Origin: JAPULR01 sp965238215
GTDB lineage: Bacteria > Chloroflexota > Dehalococcoidia > Lucifugimonadales > GCA-2712585
NCBI GenBank assembly: GCA_965238215.1
Contig: OZ250180.1
Location: 124,001-188,000, forward strand
Length of the DNA: 64,000 nt
Direction of reading: 5' to 3'
The notes below the pieces were generated by a model. It did not search any database. It had not been told where the DNA came from and saw nothing but the letters and a program-made list of their open reading frames with translations. Of the stretch, positions 17,641-27,930 are shown one piece after another. Each line of letters opens with the position of its first letter. The stretch's first letter is position 1. The translations under genes and the position numbers were made by a program.

Positions 17641-18060
17641 TCAAGATTCCGAGTTGGATTTGGAGTGCTCAAAAGACCGTTGTATCAGTTCACGCAGTAC
17701 GTGTATGTTCACGTCTGCCAGCTTGTTGACGTATAGGCACGACGCTCCTCTGCGATGCTTTCCCAGTTTGGTCAGCAGGTCTTCTCGCCCATCGAATCCG
17801 TCCATGATGTACAGCGAAAGACTCTGCTTCCTTGGCGAAAAGCCGGTCAGAAAGATTTCTCCTTCCCTACCGGATTCATATTTGTAATGGTAGCTGCCGA
17901 AACCAATGATGCTTGAGCCCCACATCTCAGGCTCCAGCTTGGTGATTTCCTTTATCATCTCCAGAAGCGTGAATCCATCCTCGCGACGGCGTTTATTCTC
18001 AACGGAGGTGAGAAAATCGCCGACACTTGAGCCGGTCCTACGCGTCTTGTTCTCAGCCAC
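17641..18060 (-). CDS. DUF1801 family protein
   Basis: 139 aa, unknown function. The DUF1801/YdhG-type fold is suggested by MWGSSIIGFGSYHYKYESGREGEIFLTGFSPRKQSLSLYIM (about 47-87) and a C-terminal LGKHRRGASCLYVNKLADVNIHVLRELI block. GTG start at 18060 with GGGAGGG seven bases before. It is divergent from the aldolase gene, with the two starts 95 bases apart, so they share a promoter region. Confidence 0.8.
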   Translation of the reverse strand: MAENKTRRTGSSVGDFLTSVENKRRREDGFTLLEMIKEITKLEPEMWGSSIIGFGSYHYKYESGREGEIFLTGFSPRKQSLSLYIMDGFDGREDLLTKLGKHRRGASCLYVNKLADVNIHVLRELIQRSFEHSKSNSES

Positions 18061-18155
18061 TATCCAGCCCTCCCAATCTCACTATCGCCTTAGACCTTAG
18101 CCTCGATATGATATATCCTATGTCCCAGAGGAACGGCAAGCAATGGAGGATTGGA

Positions 18156-18944
18156 ATGAAACCGAACATACTCCGGCAAAAGCTGGAATCCGGCGAACCA
18201 ACCGTCAGCACTCACATACATTCGACGTGGCCGTCAGTTATCGAGGCCATCGGGCACGCCGGCGTCTATGACTACGTGGAGTTCGTAGCCGAATATGGAC
18301 CCTCGGACCTCCACGACCTAGATAACATGGCGCGAGCGGCGGAGCTATTCGACATGGGAATAATGATCAAGGTTGACCAGAGCCACCAGGCATACCTGGC
18401 GCAGCGTGCTGTCGGCTCAGGCTTCGGAAGCGTACTGTTCACGGACGCAAGGTCCGCTGAGGACGTGCGTCACCAGATTTTGACGGTCAAGCCAGACACG
18501 CCGGAGGACAAGGGATGGTACGGCGTTGCCACCCGCCGCCATACCTACATGGGCTATGGCGGAACCGCTGAATACGTGAAGGCGCTTCAGGACACCGTTG
18601 TTGCGGTAATGATCGAGAAAAAGGGCGCGGTGGATGAACTTGACGAGATATTAGAAATTCCAGGTTTGGATATGGTGCAGTGGGGAGGGTCTGATTACTC
18701 GGTGAGCATCGGAAGGGCGGGGCAGAAAAGCCACCCCGATGTAGTGACTGCCCACGACAAGGTCTTCAAGGGAGCCATCGCTGCAGGCATACCGGCGCGC
18801 GCCGAGATTCAGACTCCTGACGAAGCGCGGAAATACCTCGACATGGGCGTCCGCCACTTCTCAATCGGGACCGATATTTCGATCCTTCACGGTTGGTGGA
18901 AGTCGAACGGCGAAGACCTCTGGAGGGCAATTAACGGCGAATAG
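18156..18944 (+). CDS. HpcH/HpaI aldolase/citrate lyase family protein, divergent active site
   Basis: 262 aa, (beta/alpha)8 fold of the class II HpaI aldolase group, which cleaves or forms 2-keto acids. The open frame extends to 18027, but ATG 18156 has GGAGG six bases upstream and begins MKPNILRQKLESGEPTVST as in the family. The metal ligands seem kept: Glu in VAVMIEKKGA and Asp in WGGSDYSVSIGRAGQ. The segment that is usually GEH reads VAEYGPSD, and the usual Arg in the following strand is Lys (IMIKVDQ). The chemistry may therefore differ from standard HpaI. Confidence 0.82.
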   Translation: MKPNILRQKLESGEPTVSTHIHSTWPSVIEAIGHAGVYDYVEFVAEYGPSDLHDLDNMARAAELFDMGIMIKVDQSHQAYLAQRAVGSGFGSVLFTDARSAEDVRHQILTVKPDTPEDKGWYGVATRRHTYMGYGGTAEYVKALQDTVVAVMIEKKGAVDELDEILEIPGLDMVQWGGSDYSVSIGRAGQKSHPDVVTAHDKVFKGAIAAGIPARAEIQTPDEARKYLDMGVRHFSIGTDISILHGWWKSNGEDLWRAINGE

Positions 18945-18947
18945 CAA

Positions 18948-18979
18948 AGCGCCAGGGAAGTTTCAACTTCCCCAGCGCT
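18948..18979. terminator. Inverted repeat between convergent genes, possible bidirectional terminator
   Basis: AGCGC, CA, GGGAAGT, a TTCA loop, ACTTCCC, CA, GCGCT: two matching stem segments of 5 and 7 bp with a CA/CA internal mismatch. It begins 4 bases after the aldolase stop and faces the binding-protein gene on the other strand. There is no strong T-run. Confidence 0.5.
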
Positions 18980-19037
18980 ATGATGACTACCCGTTTAGCC
19001 TATTTTGACTTAGATTCTTCCGCTGGCCTAACGCCCT

Positions 19038-20951
19038 TTATTTTTTCACCAAGGTAGCGTATTCGTACTTGGCCGTGGGGCCCCACACCGAAATGTGGGC
19101 TGAATACTCTTCAATGATGCTATGGTCCATCCCCATTACGGGAAGAATCCAGAACATTGGCCCCGTGGAGTGGTTGTCGTAGAGGAACTGTCCTATTTCC
19201 GTCACCAGCTGGTCGCGCCTTTCCGGGTTCAACTCTTCCGCATACATGTCCACAAGCGTGCTCAACTCGGGGTGGTCGAACCAGTGCTCGCTGGCGGCCT
19301 GGAGCTTCATGTTCAGAGCAAGCTGGAACTCCAGGTTGATGTAGCCGATGCCGGAGATGGACACGGCGTTGTTCATTCCCCAGTTTCGACGCAGGTTCCT
19401 GAACCTGGATCCCTCAACAAACTCCAGGTTAGCGCGGACGCCGACTTCGTTCCAATAGGCAGTGATGGCTTCCGCAATGTCGCCAATCTCTGGGATAGAC
19501 GGATTCAGCCCCCAACGAACAGCCAGGTCGAATCCGTCGGCGTAACCTGCTTGGGCCAGAAGCCTTCTCGACTCTTCAGGGTCGTAGGGATAGGGCGTCC
19601 ACGAATCCTGGAATCCCCTGGCGTTGGGGGGAATGTCGGAAATTGTCTGAGGCACCATTCTCCCTTCGTAGAAGGAGTCATTTATAGCTTCTCTATCAAT
19701 GGCAAAGTTCAACGCCTTCCGCACATCCAAGTTGGTCAATGGATCCGATTCGTCCAGTTTTGGCTCCACCCCCTCGGGCACTGCATAGTATTGACCGCCA
19801 AACTGTACCTCTAGCCAGTTGCCCGGCAGGGTGCTGTAGATGATCTGGAATCCCCGCTCCCGCACCGAGGGCACCAGGTTGGGCGAAATGGAAGCCAGCT
19901 GAACTTCCTGGTTAAATAGCATGGCCATGCGGGTAGCCGTCTCCTGCACACCTATGAAACGGAGCTCCTGAATCTCTGGTGTCTTCCTCCAGTGGTTCTC
20001 CACCTTTTCATATTGGAAATGGCTGTTGATGGAGTGCTCCACGTATCGGAACGGGCCGGTGCCAATGGGCTGGGCAGCGTAGCCCTCCTCCCCGACGGCA
20101 TCGTAGTAGTCCTTGCTCTGCACGAGGAATGAGATCTCGCCGAGCCAAACGGCCAGCACGGGATTGGGAACCTTAAGGGTCATCTTAACTTCGTAATCGT
20201 TGACGATTTCGAAGGCGTCCTCACTGTCGGCCCAGAGAGCAAACAGTCCGGAACCAACTACCTGGGCATCCGGCGAAACATACTTCATCCAGCTGTGAAC
20301 AAAGTCTTTTGAGGTGAACTGCGGCCCTGTGAACGTATCCGTGGAATGGAAGGGCACCCCTTCCTGAAGTCTGAAAGTCCAACCCTTGCCGTCTGGAGCC
20401 ATCTCCCATTCCCGGAACAGCTGGGGTTCTTCAACGCCGGTGTACCGATCGGAGCCGATGGGGTACTCGAAGGCAGGACGGATTTGGCCGGACCCTGAGA
20501 ACCCGCCCTTGTGTGGCAAAGTGGTGTACCAGGCCAACGAGGGAGCCGCAACGATTATTCGGGAGGAAACCGGCGTCAGTGGCGAAGGCGCCGCGGGTGT
20601 GGGCGTGGGGACGGCCGTAGGCGCCGCGGTGGGCGCCACTGTAGCGGCAGGGGTTGGGGCTGCTGTAGCCGTTGCCGCAGGAGCAGGCGCTACGGTGGCC
20701 GCTGGCCGCTGCGTAGCGCCGGCTGTGGGAGCGGGGGTAGCCGTCACTTGTGGCGCCTGAGTCTGTGCAGCAGTTGGCTGCGGAGCCGGAGCCGCTGGGG
20801 TCGCGGGCTGCGGCGCAGAAGTGGCGGCAGGCGTGGGCGCGGCGGTTGATGTTTCATCTCCGCCGCAGGCCATTATCAGAAGCGCAATCATGGATAGTAG
20901 AGCTAGCGAACCTAAGGTCAGGGAAAACTTGATAGAGAAGGAATTCTTCAA
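19038..20951 (-). CDS. Peptide/nickel-type ABC transporter solute-binding lipoprotein (SBP_bac_5), Pro/Ala/Thr stalk
   Basis: Extracytoplasmic binding protein of the OppA/DppA class; no permease or ATPase genes are adjacent. The frame is open up to 21326, but the natural protein should start at TTG 20951 (MKNSFSIKF), 8 bases after GGAG and directly before a lipoprotein signal with lipobox IMAC. That gives 637 aa. A stalk of Ala/Pro/Thr (about residues 30-115) leads to the family domain with EWEMAPDGKGWTFRLQEGVPFHSTDTFT, AQPIGTGPFRYVEHS, NLDVRKALNFAIDREAI and DPEESRRLLAQAGYADGF. The substrate could be peptides, sugars or other solutes. Confidence 0.9.
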   Translation of the reverse strand: MKNSFSIKFSLTLGSLALLSMIALLIMACGGDETSTAAPTPAATSAPQPATPAAPAPQPTAAQTQAPQVTATPAPTAGATQRPAATVAPAPAATATAAPTPAATVAPTAAPTAVPTPTPAAPSPLTPVSSRIIVAAPSLAWYTTLPHKGGFSGSGQIRPAFEYPIGSDRYTGVEEPQLFREWEMAPDGKGWTFRLQEGVPFHSTDTFTGPQFTSKDFVHSWMKYVSPDAQVVGSGLFALWADSEDAFEIVNDYEVKMTLKVPNPVLAVWLGEISFLVQSKDYYDAVGEEGYAAQPIGTGPFRYVEHSINSHFQYEKVENHWRKTPEIQELRFIGVQETATRMAMLFNQEVQLASISPNLVPSVRERGFQIIYSTLPGNWLEVQFGGQYYAVPEGVEPKLDESDPLTNLDVRKALNFAIDREAINDSFYEGRMVPQTISDIPPNARGFQDSWTPYPYDPEESRRLLAQAGYADGFDLAVRWGLNPSIPEIGDIAEAITAYWNEVGVRANLEFVEGSRFRNLRRNWGMNNAVSISGIGYINLEFQLALNMKLQAASEHWFDHPELSTLVDMYAEELNPERRDQLVTEIGQFLYDNHSTGPMFWILPVMGMDHSIIEEYSAHISVWGPTAKYEYATLVKK

Positions 20952-21339
20952 ATCTACATCTCCGAAGGTGGTCTGAAAATAGGTAGTCCCAATGGAGCAG
21001 AATGCATCCATGAACCGCCGAACCACTGTTATTTTCGAATCAAAATGGTAAGCTCTGGTAGTCAACAATGTCAAATCTTTTGCCCCACTTGCAGCTAATC
21101 GCCTCTCTGCGCCAGCGTCGGAAATCCGAGATACGACCCGGGGTCCCAACCAACGTTTTGGTGGACCAAGTAGGAGGGTTATGACGTTTGGACAGAGTGC
21201 GCCTTCTCCAGTGTTTAACTTTTCAGTTGGCCGTGGGATTTGGCGGCTGTCAGTCTGAGCCAATTCCCACGGCGACGGTGCAGCGGTCCGATTCACCCCT
21301 CCTTTTCCAGAAGGCTGCCACACCAATCACTACGATTGC
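20952..21339. other. Intergenic region between the binding-protein gene and the serpin pseudogene
   Basis: About 390 bases. The minus strand stays open as an upstream extension of the binding-protein frame, but it has no signal-like features. I take it as non-coding leader. No RNA gene recognised. Confidence 0.4.
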
Positions 21340-24124
21340 TACTGATATTTCGACCAGAGCGACTCTGGGTGCCACCTCGCCCCATCTGAATCCAACCTGT
21401 TCTGTTCCCCTTACAGCATTTCACCTGCATTGTTAATGGCATACGCCGGCTCCCGCGGCGAGTCTTAGGTCCAAATGGGAGACAACCCTGCAATTCAATC
21501 TATCACCGGACAGGCTGTAACCGGCATTCAACTTCCTGGACCTGGATTTGGCCGCGCGCGGTAGGTGAAGAGGATGGGGAATTCGAGCTTAGTATCGCCA
21601 ACTCGGTTTGAGGCAGGAGGGCTACTCCTTCCTCCCACCTATCTGGACACCTTGGCCATGAATTACGGAGACGAAATCCGACAGGTGGACTTTCGGCGGC
21701 AGCCGGAGGGTGCGCGGATACAAATCAACAAGTGGGTTTCTGGGGAGACCAACGGAAGCATTGAAGACTTGCTGTCCTCGGACGCCATCACTCTCCTGAC
21801 CCGGTTAGTGCTTGCCAACGCGGTTTACTTCAAGGCGGCGTGGCGGATGCCACTTGACGAACGAGCCACCTCTTTTCAAACGTTCTATGCGCTGGACGGT
21901 AGTGACTGGCGTGTTCCTATGATGCGGTAGACCGTTAGCTTCGGCTATGCCAGCGGCGAGGGGTACCAGATCTCAGAACTGCCTTACGGCAGCGCCTATA
22001 TGTCCATGACCAAACTGCTTCTGGATGAAGACCGGTTCAGCGATTTCCAAAAATCTCTCGACGATGACTTGCTCGACGGCGTTTTCCAGGACATGGAGAG
22101 CCGACGCGTCCGGCTGGCCATGCCCAAGTTCTAGTTGGAAACAGGCTTGGACCTCGCTAATGTCCTAGCAAAGATGGGGATGCCCAACGCCTTCGACGAG
22201 GTCACGGCGACGCCTCCGGCGCCCGATGCGCAAGTGTGGTTAAACCCGGACCCCAGGACGCTGAACATGAAGGTTCACGGGGAATGGCAGGAGTCCCGCG
22301 TCTGTGGCGACGTGACCAGGTACCGCAACGACCATGTTGGCTTCTGGATGTTCGGCAACGAATACGGTCATTTTCCCTCGGGTGGGCCGGGGTTGAATCC
22401 GGAAGAAGCTTGTCAGAAGTCGTCGGACCAACACGTAAACTGGCGGCGCGCGATCAACCAGGGTCTGTGGGTGATTGCCGGCAAGTCCGGCGAAGCATTC
22501 ATGCAGTTGAAGCACGAGACCGACGCAGTTGCGCTTTTATACGCTTACAGGTTCCGTATCCTGGACCCCTCCCCGTCGAACAGCCCACCAGAATTTCCGT
22601 CCAGCGAAGGCGGCCTACACAGTGTTGCTGGGAACGCCAACGTAGGCACCGACATCGGTCTGCTGGTGACAGCCACTGACCCTGACAGCGACCCCTTGAG
22701 CAATTCCCTAGGCGGACTTAACGCGGATTCCTTCGACATCATAAGTTCAACCGGACAATTGCGGACCAAGGCCGCCCTAGATTACGAGGACAAGAAAAGT
22801 TACACCGTTACAGTCTTGGTCAGTGACGGTAAAAATGTCAACGTCAACCCGGAGGCCTTAGAGGATGACTCGGCGACGGTGACCGTTACCGATGTGAACG
22901 AGCCCCCATCGGCACCGTTTTGAGACTCAGAAATAACCATCCCGGAGAACACCACCGGGACTTTGCAACGCTACACCTCCACCAAACCGGAGAGAGCCAC
23001 AGTCACCCTGTCTCTGACGGGATCGAGCGCGAGCTCCTTCACACTCAGTTCCAACGGTGTTCTAACCTTCAAGAACACGCCGGACTACGAAGACCCGCCT
23101 GGCTACACCGTTACCGTGAACGCTGAGGCTGACGGAGACACGGCAACCAAGACAGTGACCATCAACATCCAGAATTTGGAGTAATCCGGAACTGTAACGC
23201 TGCCGGCGGTGCAACCCCAAGTCGGTACATCGTTAACGGCTACGTTGGAGGATGACGATGGGCCCATTGGGACCGAATGGCAGTGGTACCGAACATCTAG
23301 CAGGGGAAGCACCGGCACCACTATCACGAACGCGACCTCCCGCTTCTACACGCCAGGTTATGATGATGTAGGCAGCTACCTTCGGGCCGTCGCAACTTAC
23401 GACGACAGCCTCAGCGCGGGCAAGACGGTCGGCGCAGTAACCGACCACCGGATGCAGGCGGCTCCCGTGCAGAATCCCCCCCGAATTCCCAAGTACCACG
23501 GCAGAATTGAGCATCCCAGAGAACACGCGGCCGGGTCGGAACATAGGCGCGCCGGTGAGTGCCACCAACGCCAACAATGACAGGCTAACCTATACCTTAT
23601 TCGCCTCAGACGAATTCGAAATAGATACGTCTTCCGGTCAGTTGCACACGAAAGGTGTCCTTGACCACGAAGCCGAAGCCACTCGTTCCGTGACCGTTAC
23701 TGCAACCGATCCATCCAACGAGTCCGACAGTATCACGGTCATAATCACCATCGAGAACGTCGACGAAACGCCTTTGGTGACATGTCCGGTCAGCCTCGAG
23801 TTCCCGGAGAGAACCGATACGCCTCATGTCTTGGCATCATACACGTCAACGTACCCTGATAGAGAGGGAGTCGAGTTAGCTCCGACCGGCGCAAACAGCG
23901 ATGATTTCTCCATCAGAGGGAGTTCACTATATTTCAATGCCGTGCCCGACTTCGAGCAACCCACCGACTCCAACCGGGACAACCGGTATCAAGTGACAAT
24001 CGACGCCAGCGAACAGGGCGGCGACACAAGCGTCAGCAGGCTCAACGTGACGGTTCAGGTGACGAATGTCGATGAGCCGGCAGCAGTGGGAGCTAACACG
24101 GAGGAACCACGCTCATTGTTGTAA
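21340..24124 (+). pseudogene. Degraded serpin joined to cadherin-type repeat sequence
   Basis: Frames here encode recognisable serpin pieces: SNLFCSPYSIS...LMAYAGSRGES (about 21400-21465), LQFNLSPDRL...PAFNFLDLDLAARG, FELSIANSV, YLDTLAMNYG, INKWVSGETNGSIEDLLS, LVLANAVYFKAAWRMP, ISELPYGSAYMSM, VRLAMPKF and LANVLAKMGMPNAFDEV. They are interrupted by TAG 21466, TAA 21518, a TGG-to-TGA-like stop and a frameshift near 21600, TAG 21928 and TAG 22132. From about 22200 the sequence is a different secreted protein with cadherin-like units (VGTDIGLLVTATDPDSDPL, FDIISSTGQLRTKAALDYE). Further interruptions are TGA 22921, TAA 23182 and a frame change near 23490. Serpins trap serine proteases through a reactive loop; that loop is not recognisable here. 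A dead gene. Confidence 0.88.
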
Positions 24125-24610
24125 GTTACCTTCTCGCCATCGTTGGTGAAGCAGTATACGCGTATCGAAAGCTACGGTAGCTTCAGACCATCAGCGGATA
24201 TGGGGAAGAACGCCATCGGGTTTAACTAGAGCCAGGCCCCCTTTGGCGCCGCGAAACATCAACATAGGAAGCGAGCGGAGCCAGACCAGAGTGGGGCTAG
24301 GCGAAGGTTGTGATAACCCGCTCGGGTAAGTTGTGCAGCTATTATGTCAATCCGACAATTGCATGGAAGTGATTAGCGGACGCCATGCTATTAGCCCTTT
24401 GCACCAGAGCAGCGGTCGCTAGAACCCCCAGAAGAACACCCACAACCTTGAGCTTCATCAGCAGTGTCTTCCCCTGAATATGGTCAAGATGCCACCGACC
24501 TTCCCACTGTTACCGTTCTAGCCACGTCCGTGTAGCAGATCAGTTGGAACAACTACCAGCGGCGGGCCGCATAGGTAAATTACGCTATTCGGCTAAGATG
24601 TCGAAGAAGT
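24125..24610. other. Intergenic region downstream of the serpin pseudogene
   Basis: Contains a 15-base palindrome AAGCTACGGTAGCTT at 24169-24183 and the small minus-strand frame at 24342-24458. Nothing else is supported. The first part may be further decayed pseudogene sequence. Confidence 0.4.
24342..24458 (-). CDS. Possible 38-aa small membrane or secreted peptide
   Basis: ATG at 24458 opens a short frame starting MKLKVVGVLLGVLATAALVQ, a basic start plus a hydrophobic helix, and ending at TAA 24342. AGGGGAAG lies about 9 bases upstream. It looks like a signal peptide or a one-helix peptide, or the leftover head of a lost exported protein. Weak evidence beyond its composition. Confidence 0.35.
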   Translation of the reverse strand: MKLKVVGVLLGVLATAALVQRANSMASANHFHAIVGLT

Positions 24611-25426
24611 TTAAGGGACGGCGGGACCATTGGTCTTCTCATCGCTTCGCTGTTCTTGCTTATTCTCTTTAGCCGGAGGGGTCTCGCCTTTTGGCTCAGT
24701 ATCAGTGGGAGAGTGGGAATTGCTTACATCTTCCTCCCAATCCGGCCACTCTACTGACGGCGGTGTCACATCTTTACTTCCGGCATGCTCACCAACGGGC
24801 CTAATCGGGGTATTTCTCCACCGAACAAAGAGGGTTACGACTGCCAGGATGAGCCGCAACGCGAATTCCAGGGCGATCATGAACACCATGTAGTAAAGGA
24901 TACTTTCACGATATTCATCTACGCCTTTAAGCACATTTAGAGACTTGCTCACTTCAAAGAATGAAGCGTCAATCAGGAACAGACCCAGCACCGCGAACGG
25001 TAGTATCTTGGCAACATCCCGCGATAGCTCCTCGCTGTAGTACGCAGCCATCCTGATGACCCCCACCGTAGCTATTGCGATCACCAATATTTCCGAAGTT
25101 GGACGTTCTTTTGAAAGTAACGCAAGAATAAACGTGAGGATTGCAAACCAGAAGAAGGCAAAGGCCGGAAATACAATGAGGTACTTTAAGGTGTACATGA
25201 CGACGTGAAGGAAACGTCGCACCCATAGATAACGAGACTGCTCGTGTCGGGACAGGTCTAAAGCGAACATATCTCGCGAGGCAATGAACCGGTAGAATTT
25301 GAAGATGAAGACGGCGTACGCAACTATCCCGAGGATGTAAAAGGTCACTGGCACCACCAGCTCAAGACCGGCTTCCAAGCTCAATCCGTTGGGAAAAACG
25401 CTGTCTACGATGTCGTTAATGTCCAT
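24611..25426 (-). CDS. Hypothetical multi-pass membrane protein with acidic cytosolic tail
   Basis: About 271 aa, not recognised. Hydrophobic stretches at roughly residues 22-45, 75-105, 112-130, 145-165 and 185-210 suggest five or so membrane helices. After them comes a hydrophilic, Glu/Pro/Lys-rich tail of about 60 residues. ATG 25426 is preferred to the GTG three codons upstream, because an AGG-containing site lies 11 bases ahead of it. It sits alone on the minus strand, with nothing in the context to suggest a role. Confidence 0.65.
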   Translation of the reverse strand: MDINDIVDSVFPNGLSLEAGLELVVPVTFYILGIVAYAVFIFKFYRFIASRDMFALDLSRHEQSRYLWVRRFLHVVMYTLKYLIVFPAFAFFWFAILTFILALLSKERPTSEILVIAIATVGVIRMAAYYSEELSRDVAKILPFAVLGLFLIDASFFEVSKSLNVLKGVDEYRESILYYMVFMIALEFALRLILAVVTLFVRWRNTPIRPVGEHAGSKDVTPPSVEWPDWEEDVSNSHSPTDTEPKGETPPAKENKQEQRSDEKTNGPAVP

Positions 25427-25962
25427 GGATGACACTACCTGTCAGAAGAGTATCGGTCAGGACTTTGCGAGCGAGCTATTTGCCAAAGTGGGGCTGTATT
25501 GAATGCCTTTCCTTCTGGCCAAGCTAAGTAGTTTTTCACGGTCGCGGTCATCCTCGGTGCATAAGCAAGGAGTTTACCGCTTTTAGAAATCAAACCAATC
25601 ACTGCAACCCTAACAAGACGTGATTCTAAAGCAAGCCCATTTTGCCGTTCAATTGACTTTGCTCACGTGTTAGCGGATCTTTTCGGTCCCGGCCCGCTCC
25701 CCAAGAACCGGTTCAGAAGAAACCCTTGGGTTGAGAAAAGTGGACTTGCTCAATTGCGTAACAGCGCAATTGCCAAGATGTCGCTAGGTTCATACGTCGT
25801 CCCACCTGATCTCCAAGATGGTTCTATACTCTGTACACTAAGCCATACAGAATCGGCTGGGTACTTGATAAAAGAGTCCCATTCTTGTGATACTCTACAT
25901 CAAAAGCAGACTTCTCCAAATCCGCTTGCTCGCTTCCGGAGGACACAAAAGGGGCTTTTGAC
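25427..25962. other. Intergenic region before the sensor kinase
   Basis: Over 500 bases between divergent genes. A plus-strand frame begins near 25667 but has no ribosome site and runs into the kinase gene in another frame, so I do not call it. AAGGGG at about 25950 is the kinase ribosome site. Nothing else seen. Confidence 0.4.
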
Positions 25963-27864
25963 ATGCGTTTCTTGGTCGATAGATGGCGACGTATCGGGGT
26001 GCGACTGTATCTCGCCTTGGGATTTGCCGTATTCCTAACATTGGTGTCCGGTGCGACGGCAGTTTTCTACTTTGAGCAGAGCGGTGACCTGAACTACGAG
26101 CTAGAGTCGGTATCAGTGCCGGCGCTGGAGGCCTCTTGGGAAGCGGCTCGGGAGGCCGAGCGCTTGCGGGTTTTGGCATTGGGGCTGATGGCTGAACCTG
26201 AATCCGGCATCCAAGACTTTAAAACGGAGTCCCTCACAGTTTCTTTGGAACGGCTGAGGTCCGCTTTGAACGTCGTTGGAGGCGTTCCATCACTGGGCCC
26301 GGATGCGCAGTCAGTAAACGATTCAGCCAACGAGTTGGCCGAGGTGATCGATAATCTTTCCGCAAACCGCGACTCGTTTTGGGCCGCAAACGACGCAGCC
26401 GCAGACTTTCAGTCGCGCGCGGCAAACATATCGTCCGATGTTGGTGAGTCACGAGCGGCCCTGGCAGTGCTGCAACGGGCCTGGTTGGCGGATAATGAGG
26501 CTGACCTTCAAGTGCTTTGGGACCAGTTCGACGCTCTTTTCACTGTAGGCATCGACCCGGAAGTGGCGTCTCTAGCAGAGCGAGAATGGGTCTTCTACGT
26601 TCGGGGCCAGCAGCTGGCTTTCACGGAAAACCTCAGGTCCCTCACGGCTTGATTCGACCAGTCGAGCGCGAACTTGGGAGAGGCTGTATCTGGCCTGTTG
26701 GCTGCATCCCAAGCGCATTCTTCGGATAACCTGGCCCTAGCAGTCAGCAGTTTCGACGAGGGCCGGACCCTATTGACGGGCATCAGCGTGATCAGTGTGA
26801 TTGTTGCCACCCTCGCGGCTTGGGTGTGGGTTGGAAATGGCATGGTGCGAAGGCTTTCCCGCATGTCAGATCGGATGCGTGGAATGGCCGACGGAGACTT
26901 GGAGACCCCAGTGCCGGAAGTCGGGCGTGACGAGATCGGAGAATTGGCGAACGCGTTGGAGGTTTTCCGACAACAAGCCCTGGAAGTTCAACGTTTGAAC
27001 CTCGTCGAGCAGCTGTACGAGGAACTGCGCCAGACCAATGACGAGCTCAAGCTAACGCAGGCTCGCCTCGTAGCACAAGAGAAACTGGCGGCGCTGGGCG
27101 ACCTGGTGTCCGGTGTCGCTCACGAAATTAGCAATCCCTTGAATTTTGTCAAGAATTTCACCGAGGGTTCTCTAGATCTGTACGATGAGCTGTTCGAGAT
27201 GTTGGAGTCTTACCGCAATAGAATGTCTACGGATGATATGGCCCTCCTGGACGAGATCAGCGAAGATTTGACTGGAAGTCTAAAGCGAGTCCTATCCAAC
27301 AGAGGGCGCGCGCTGGCAATTGTTGAGCGCATGCGCGGATTGGGCGTTGTGGGCGGCGAGCCTGCCATGACAGACTTAAACGCTGTATTACGTTATGCTG
27401 TGGTATCTGGGTATAACACCTTCACGGGCCAGTGGCAGGACTTCTCCATGAAGACTGTTTTCGATTTGGACGACTCCGTGGGAGAGATGATGCAGGTAGA
27501 GGGAGACGTCGGCGAGGCCATAGTGAGCTTGGTGTCTAATGCTTGCTTCGCTATGCGTTCTAAAAAACTGGAAACCGATGATAGTTACGAACCGCTGTTG
27601 ACCGTTTCTGCCCGCCTGGAGAATGACATGGTTACGATACGTATTAGAGACAATGGCCCCGGAATACCGGAAGACGTTGTTGGCCGCATATTCAATCCAT
27701 TCTTCTCAACGCGCAGCGGTTCGGAAGGAGCCGGTTTGGGCCTGCCAGTCGCTGCAGACGTGGCCCGGAGGCTGGGCGGTGACCTGTCTATGAACACCGT
27801 GGACGGGGAGCACGCGGAGTTTGTAATGCACCTACCGGCTATCCTTGTTGCCGCAACGACGTAA
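25963..27864 (+). pseudogene. Membrane sensor histidine kinase split by one in-frame TGA
   Basis: One continuous frame except for TGA at 26650-26652. The upstream part (229 aa) has an N-terminal membrane helix (about 15-35) and a helical periplasmic sensor region. The downstream part resumes FDQSSANLGEAVSGLL and holds the second membrane helix (ISVISVIVATLAAWVWVG), a HAMP domain (RMRGMADGDLETPVPEVGRDEIGELANALEVF), the H-box VSGVAHEISNPLNFVKNF, the N-box IVSLVSNACFAM, and the G boxes DNGPGIPEDVVGRIFNPFFST and GAGLGLPVAADVARRLGG. Joined it would be a normal 633-aa kinase with no response regulator beside it. The stop may be a real nonsense change (CGA to TGA would fit), an error, or readthrough. 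The kinase half could in principle be translated alone. Confidence 0.85.
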
Positions 27865-27930
27865 TAGACGAAGTGGATGGAATGGATCGCGGGCTGTGGT
27901 TCTTACGTTGAGTTCGCAATAGTCCAACGC

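Noticed and set aside
20952..21326. 125-residue N-terminal extension of the binding lipoprotein at 19038
   Set aside because: It would bury the lipoprotein signal. The TTG at 20951 has a ribosome site and directly precedes the signal.
25667..26038. 123-codon frame upstream of the sensor kinase
   Set aside because: Overlaps the kinase start in another frame, and has no ribosome site or recognisable domain.
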